Assembly (NCBI GenBank): GCA_026545765.1
Contig: CM048844.1
Span: forward strand, 52,610,932 to 52,674,931
Source of the DNA: Plantago major
Lineage: Eukaryota; Streptophyta; Magnoliopsida; Lamiales; Plantaginaceae
Reading direction: 5' to 3'
DNA: 64,000 nt
The notes under the pieces were generated by a model, which made no database searches, was not told the origin of the DNA, and saw nothing but the letters and a program-made list of their open reading frames with translations. This document shows, in pieces, positions 59,829 to 64,000 of this stretch. Each line of letters starts with the position of its first letter. The stretch's first letter is position 1. The translations under genes were made by a program, and so were the position numbers.

Positions 59829-60848
59829 AACAAGCGCTTGTTGGAGGCAACCCAATGTCACGTTTATTTTTTGCACTTGCATTCGCATTTTTAATAATCA
59901 TTTTTCTTGATTTCCGCACCAAAATTCATTTCAATTTTTTTAAAAATCTTTTCAAAATCTTAATCTATTACTTTGGATCTTAATTACATTTCAAAAATGA
60001 AAAAATCAAAAAGAATCGAAAAACCGCGAAAGTGAGGAAGCTAGGATGCTCCCAGCTCACTTCCCCCCTCCTTTTAAAACCCTCAAAACATTTTTCTTCA
60101 CTTCCCACTTCATTTTCTCCTAAAATTCTTCATTTTCTCTCTAATTTTATCATACCCATCGCATTATTAGCTTGCCCATCCATCATCAACACCAAGTAAG
60201 TGATCTTTACTCATCATTATCTTCATTACATCTTCAAATTCAAGTTTCTATCTTTTAACTCTTTGCTTGCACTTTCTTCTTGCTTCTTGAGTGCTATACA
60301 ATTATATGATTCAATTGTTGAATTGATTATGTTCGAGATATTTGGATACATGCTTACTTCTAGTATTCACTCTATTAACACTTGCTTTGGTAGAGATTTG
60401 ACAAATTGATTGAGAATTTGAGGATTTTTGTTCTTGCTCACGATGTGTTTGACAAAATGTCTCAATAGAACAAATCCCCGTGTCGACCCTTTTCTCCTTG
60501 AATTACATGCTCACATGATCTTTAGTTGATGAATTATGCTTAGAAAACATGTTTACATCGTCATATGCTCATAGGATGGAGTCTTCATTACAATTTTCCT
60601 TTCGACTTGATGCTTGACATAATTTGAAAACTTGAGTTACATGCCTAGTTCTTGCATTATTTTGAATTGGCTATTGATCTTATTACAAGCTAGATATTGG
60701 CATACGCATTGTACCACACAATAGGTTTGGGTGATAAGATACTCCAATAGATTTGCATGTAAGCCTTAGAATTGATTTAACTCCAAACATGCTATCTCAC
60801 ACACTTTTTGACCTAGGTACCATGGGAAGAAATCAATGAGGAAAAGAC
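59829..60848 (+). other. Athila-type noncoding region between pol remnant and envelope-like ORF
   Basis: Opens with caagcgcttgttggaggcaa (59831-59850), continuing cccaa, a block I recognise from this place in Athila/Tat elements. It is then AT-rich with a pyrimidine-rich stretch at 60060-60190 (tccccctcc, ttcactt repeats). No reverse transcriptase, RNase H or integrase residues are found, so the entire rest of pol is gone. Confidence 0.6.
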
Positions 60849-61793
60849 GTGGGGGAACCAAGCACCAAGAGGGCCAAGAAGGTAATGAAAGCGGCATCGG
60901 CAACCCTTTTGAGCAAGGCTAGGAGTTGGTTATTAGTTAATAGCGACCGAGGAGTAATTCCCGAGAGGAATATAGACATCGGATGGGGAATGAACCATGC
61001 TCTCAATTGGATACACGACGTCTTGAGCCTCTATTCTTTGGGAACCTACACTACCATTGTCAAGGGATATGACATAGAGGTAGTCCGGAAATTCTATGCG
61101 GAATACTTCCAACTCAAGATCGACAAGCCGGACGATTCACTTCTAAATTATCCTATCACCATCCGAGGGGTGGAGTTCATGTTTGGACCGGGAGTTATCA
61201 ATGACTATTTCAATATCCTCGAGGAGCACATTCATGGTCTATACAAGGAACCGGCATACCACGAGTTGAAGTATCAAGATATCCTACCAAACATCCCGAG
61301 GGTACTACTTGGAGATAGATTTGGAGGGGATGTGGTAGGGATATCCATTCCAAGGGCTACACTCAACGAAAGGGCAAGGTTTTAGATGTACTTTGTAGAG
61401 ACCAACTTGAAGCCAACCTTGCATCACGAAGAGCTTAAGGATGACGTAGACACACTTTTCTACACAATTATGGAGGGTCACTGCATTGATGTTGGAAGAA
61501 CCATTATAAAGGAAATGCAATTGGTGAAGAAGAACAAAAGAAGGAACTTACCCTTTCCCGGTCTCATCACGGCGATATGCGAGAAGAATGGGGTTCCTAA
61601 TAGTGAGTTGGGCTATGCTCAACTCATAGAACCTTTTGATAAAAAGAGAACCATCCTCCTCCTGGATATCCACGAGAATGTCGCCAAGGCCGAGTTAAGA
61701 AGGAGAGAAGTGGCAAACCCGCCACATGGCACTTTCAACATGAACTCATTCAACGAGTTTGTAAACAACTACCAAGTGGGGGAGCCAAGATAA
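60849..61793 (+). pseudogene. Athila-type envelope-like ORF (putative plant transposon protein), split by one stop
   Basis: Two open frames of 178 and 135 codons lie in the same frame, separated only by TAG at 61383-61385. The first holds a motif order seen in Athila ORF2 products: EVVRKFYAEY, then TIRGVEFMFGPGVINDYFNI, then a His-rich ELKYQD segment. The second continues with a KPTLHHEEL-like part, IDVGRTIIKEM and FPGLITAICEKNGV. The function of this family is not established; I see no membrane span in either frame. No good ATG fits upstream (an ATG at about 60821 meets TGA after six codons). The single stop is the only break, so it was coding until recently. Confidence 0.72.
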
Positions 61794-63740
61794 CGGCGGA
61801 GAAGGAATGAAATGAATGATATGGGCCGGAGGATCGAGTGGAACGATCATGTGTCCTACCTACACAACTATTAACAAATCTCTTTCCATCAAGAGAATAC
61901 CGGAGGGTATGGCGACTATGAATACCCACCATAATACCCACCACCACAACTCTACCCACCTCCCGGAGTCGATCCGTCACAACACTATCAAGGCTACCAA
62001 GGATTTTTTTCCTCCACCGCCTCCTGGAGGATCCTCTTCCTGAAGCACCACCTGAATGGAGAGCACAGCACCAAGAGGGAAGTGTCTTTTCTTTTTCTTC
62101 TTTATTTTTCTTGTTCTTTTATCTGGTCTCTGCTAGGTTTGGGGGGGAAGAATTTAATTTGACTGCTACTTGCTAAATTACTCGGTTTGTAATAACTTTT
62201 ATATATTCGCACCTAATAAATTTGTAGTTTAATTACGTCTAAGAACTAGATTTACCTATATCTGCTACATCCAGGGTTATTTGCCTTTTTGAAAAGAAGA
62301 AAGACCTGTGATAAGAGTACTAGGTATAATGTATGACTAGATAGGGGCAGTAGATTCATTTTCGTGCTTCACTACTTATGGAATATATGCTCTGACCTAC
62401 CCTAACCCTTGCTACTTTGATGAGTGAGTTTACTTGCTGCTCCAATAAAGTCCTGTGTACAACTGTGTGAACACTGCTACCCTTGAGTCTTTATATGTTA
62501 TCCGCGCAAATATGATTTGTGGTACTCACCTCTACTTTGAAACCTTCTACTTGAATCTATACCTTTCACTGACCCCTCTGAAAGCCTTTTTGAGCCTTAT
62601 GAAACTCTACCACACATATCCCATACATGCTTTACTTAAGCGGTGTCAGCTATCCCCGCCGATCTTAAACGAAGGAATGAAGCAACGAGTTCCAAAGAAT
62701 GGAGGAGAATCATGGTTTGACCATGATTGAGAATCGGTTTGGGGGGAAGTATAGAAGAAAACCCTGACCCTAGTTCGAGAAATTGGTTTAGCGGAGAAGT
62801 GAAAGACGAACATCATCAAAAGGTAACCTTGTTGGCCCTACTTTTTTATTACCGGTGCTAAAAATCACTAGCTCTTGCTCCAGAAAAATAGAAAAATAAA
62901 GTACCGAAAAAGCAAAGTTACAAAAGTCTCGGAGTGGATCTGTGGTCCCTGTGATCACCGTTTTCGTGTTGGGCATGTTACAGATACTACCTACATACCC
63001 GCGTGGCCTTAAAAGCCAAATGTCCGTGAGGGTTGATGGCATGTATACCAAACTAGCACGCACAAAAGTGCGGAATTCGGTAAAACAGACACTACCAAAA
63101 AATATAGAGACTAAAATAGCCCAATGATGGCCAACCAAAAACATACGAGTCGGGAAATGACTGCAAAAATAGTATGTCAAAAAAGAAAAATAAAAAAGAA
63201 AAAATAAAGGAGCAAGTAGTCTATGTGTGAAGCAACCGATGAAGTATTTGTGATGATGAAGGAGAAGATAGAGAATTATCATTGCAAGAAGACGAAGTAG
63301 AAAGAAGGAAATCGGTGTCCAAAAGGATAAGTCCCCCTGAAGTACACTCTACTTTGCCTTACTCATCTTTTGATGATGCGTAGCCAACATTCATCTATTT
63401 ATCCTACCTATTTTACTAACCGAGCCAACCTGAGTACTACTTTGATTTGTGCCTTGATTTATGCGAGCAGGATTACATAACATTGCTGCAAGGCGATGAT
63501 CTTTAAGTAAACCTTAAGGGACATTGGGTTACACTTGTGACCACTGGTTGTAGTGAGCGATGCTTACTTGTTATATGCCTACTGTGCAGTCGTAGAGGTC
63601 TTAATGAAACTAAGTGAGTCAGTGGAGTATGAAACCCTAGAGACTAGTTGCTTATCTATGTCACGGTTTATTCTCTTTACGTGTTTCATAGTCACTTCTT
63701 ATTTATCGTTATTACCTTGCTCAAGGATGAGCAAGAAACT
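61794..63740 (+). other. Athila-type 3' noncoding region
   Basis: About 1.9 kb without a credible gene. It holds two G-rich blocks that look like extra polypurine tracts (aggtttgggggggaag at 62135-62150; cggtttggggggaag at 62735-62749). Short open frames (62455-62730 and the minus-strand frame 63282-62788) have no recognisable product. Long 3' noncoding regions are usual for Athila/Tat elements. Confidence 0.55.
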
Positions 63741-63750
63741 GGTTTGGGGG
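63741..63750 (+). promoter_or_regulatory. Polypurine tract of the Athila-like element
   Basis: ggtttggggg preceded by tcaaggatgagcaag, a sequence context common just before Athila/Tat 3' LTRs, and followed by ta and the LTR start. Confidence 0.7.
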
Positions 63751-63752
63751 TA

Positions 63753-64000
63753 TGATGTGAAAATGAAATGTGCGATTTTGCATGCTTTTAGACCCTCGGT
63801 TTTTGCCCAAAATTCAATATTTGCATCATATTATGACCAATTACCAACTTCTTGCATATTTTGTAGGTCATGATCGCTTTTTTGAGGAATTGCACGATTT
63901 CTAGTGCCAAAACGTCATATTTAGCCAAAATCGAGGAAAATAAGGAAATACACAGATTTGGCCGTTGCACGGAGTTTGAGGTGTCAAAAAATATCATGTG
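63753..64000 (+). repeat. Start of the Athila-like 3' LTR (cut by window end)
   Basis: Begins TGATGTGAAAATG right after the polypurine tract; 248 bp are visible. It is not close in sequence to the gypsy LTR at 13511, so they belong to different families. Confidence 0.65.

Noticed and set aside
62788..63282. Minus-strand 164-codon frame with hydrophobic start
   Set aside because: Located in the Athila 3' noncoding region, with atypical composition and no recognisable domain or plausible promoter.

Overview
The window is plant nuclear DNA, almost certainly from a flowering plant. It is a nest of LTR retrotransposons with no recognisable host gene, tRNA or rRNA gene. The evidence is Ty1/copia pol with HHCC integrase, YVDD reverse transcriptase and RNase H; a primer-binding site matching plant initiator tRNA-Met; Ty3/gypsy gag, protease and a plant envelope-like ORF; and an LTR opening with TGTAACACC. 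All elements look degraded or non-autonomous. I cannot name the species.

Layout. (1) Bases 1-3207 hold the 3' two thirds of a copia pol of the Sirevirus (SIRE/Maximus) type. (2) From about 3046 to 57467 one block of about 18 kb occurs three times head to tail: 3046-21035, 21036-39206 and 39207-57459. The joints share the 8-base word aatcccaa, so the array looks like a microhomology-joined tandem triplication. (3) Each block holds, in order: the last 54 codons of copia pol; a TATA-type promoter; a long 3' gene with apparent short introns (the 'env-like' position of Sireviruses, here a coiled-coil, basic/acidic protein); a polypurine tract; the copia 3' LTR; a gypsy (Athila-type) gag on the minus strand; a gypsy LTR on the plus strand; a copia integrase fragment on the plus strand abutting a copia gag, primer-binding site and LTR on the minus strand; and, inside that inverted LTR, a TGTAACACC-type solo LTR carrying a 40-bp minisatellite. 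The third block runs on into the intact right end of that solo LTR (57712, target duplication gtatc) and the rest of the inverted copia LTR (to 59072). (4) Bases 59073-64000 hold a non-autonomous Athila-like gypsy element: protease, no reverse transcriptase or integrase, an envelope-like ORF split by one stop, and the start of its 3' LTR at about 63753.

Reading caution. Many differences between the three copies are losses or swaps at CAG/CTG triplets, clustered in patches. This looks like consensus error at CHG-methylated sites in long-read data rather than biology, so frameshifts that fall on such triplets should not be taken as mutations. Stops shared by all three copies are more likely genuine and older than the triplication.

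How the parts relate. A Sirevirus-like element and an Athila-like element were nested and rearranged (inverted pieces, head-to-head joints), a TGTAACACC element inserted and was reduced to a solo LTR, and then the block was triplicated. The most unusual content is the 3' gene: its own TATA box, several phase-0 introns of 76-86 bp, basic nuclear-localisation-like clusters and coiled coils, in a slot usually called envelope-like.
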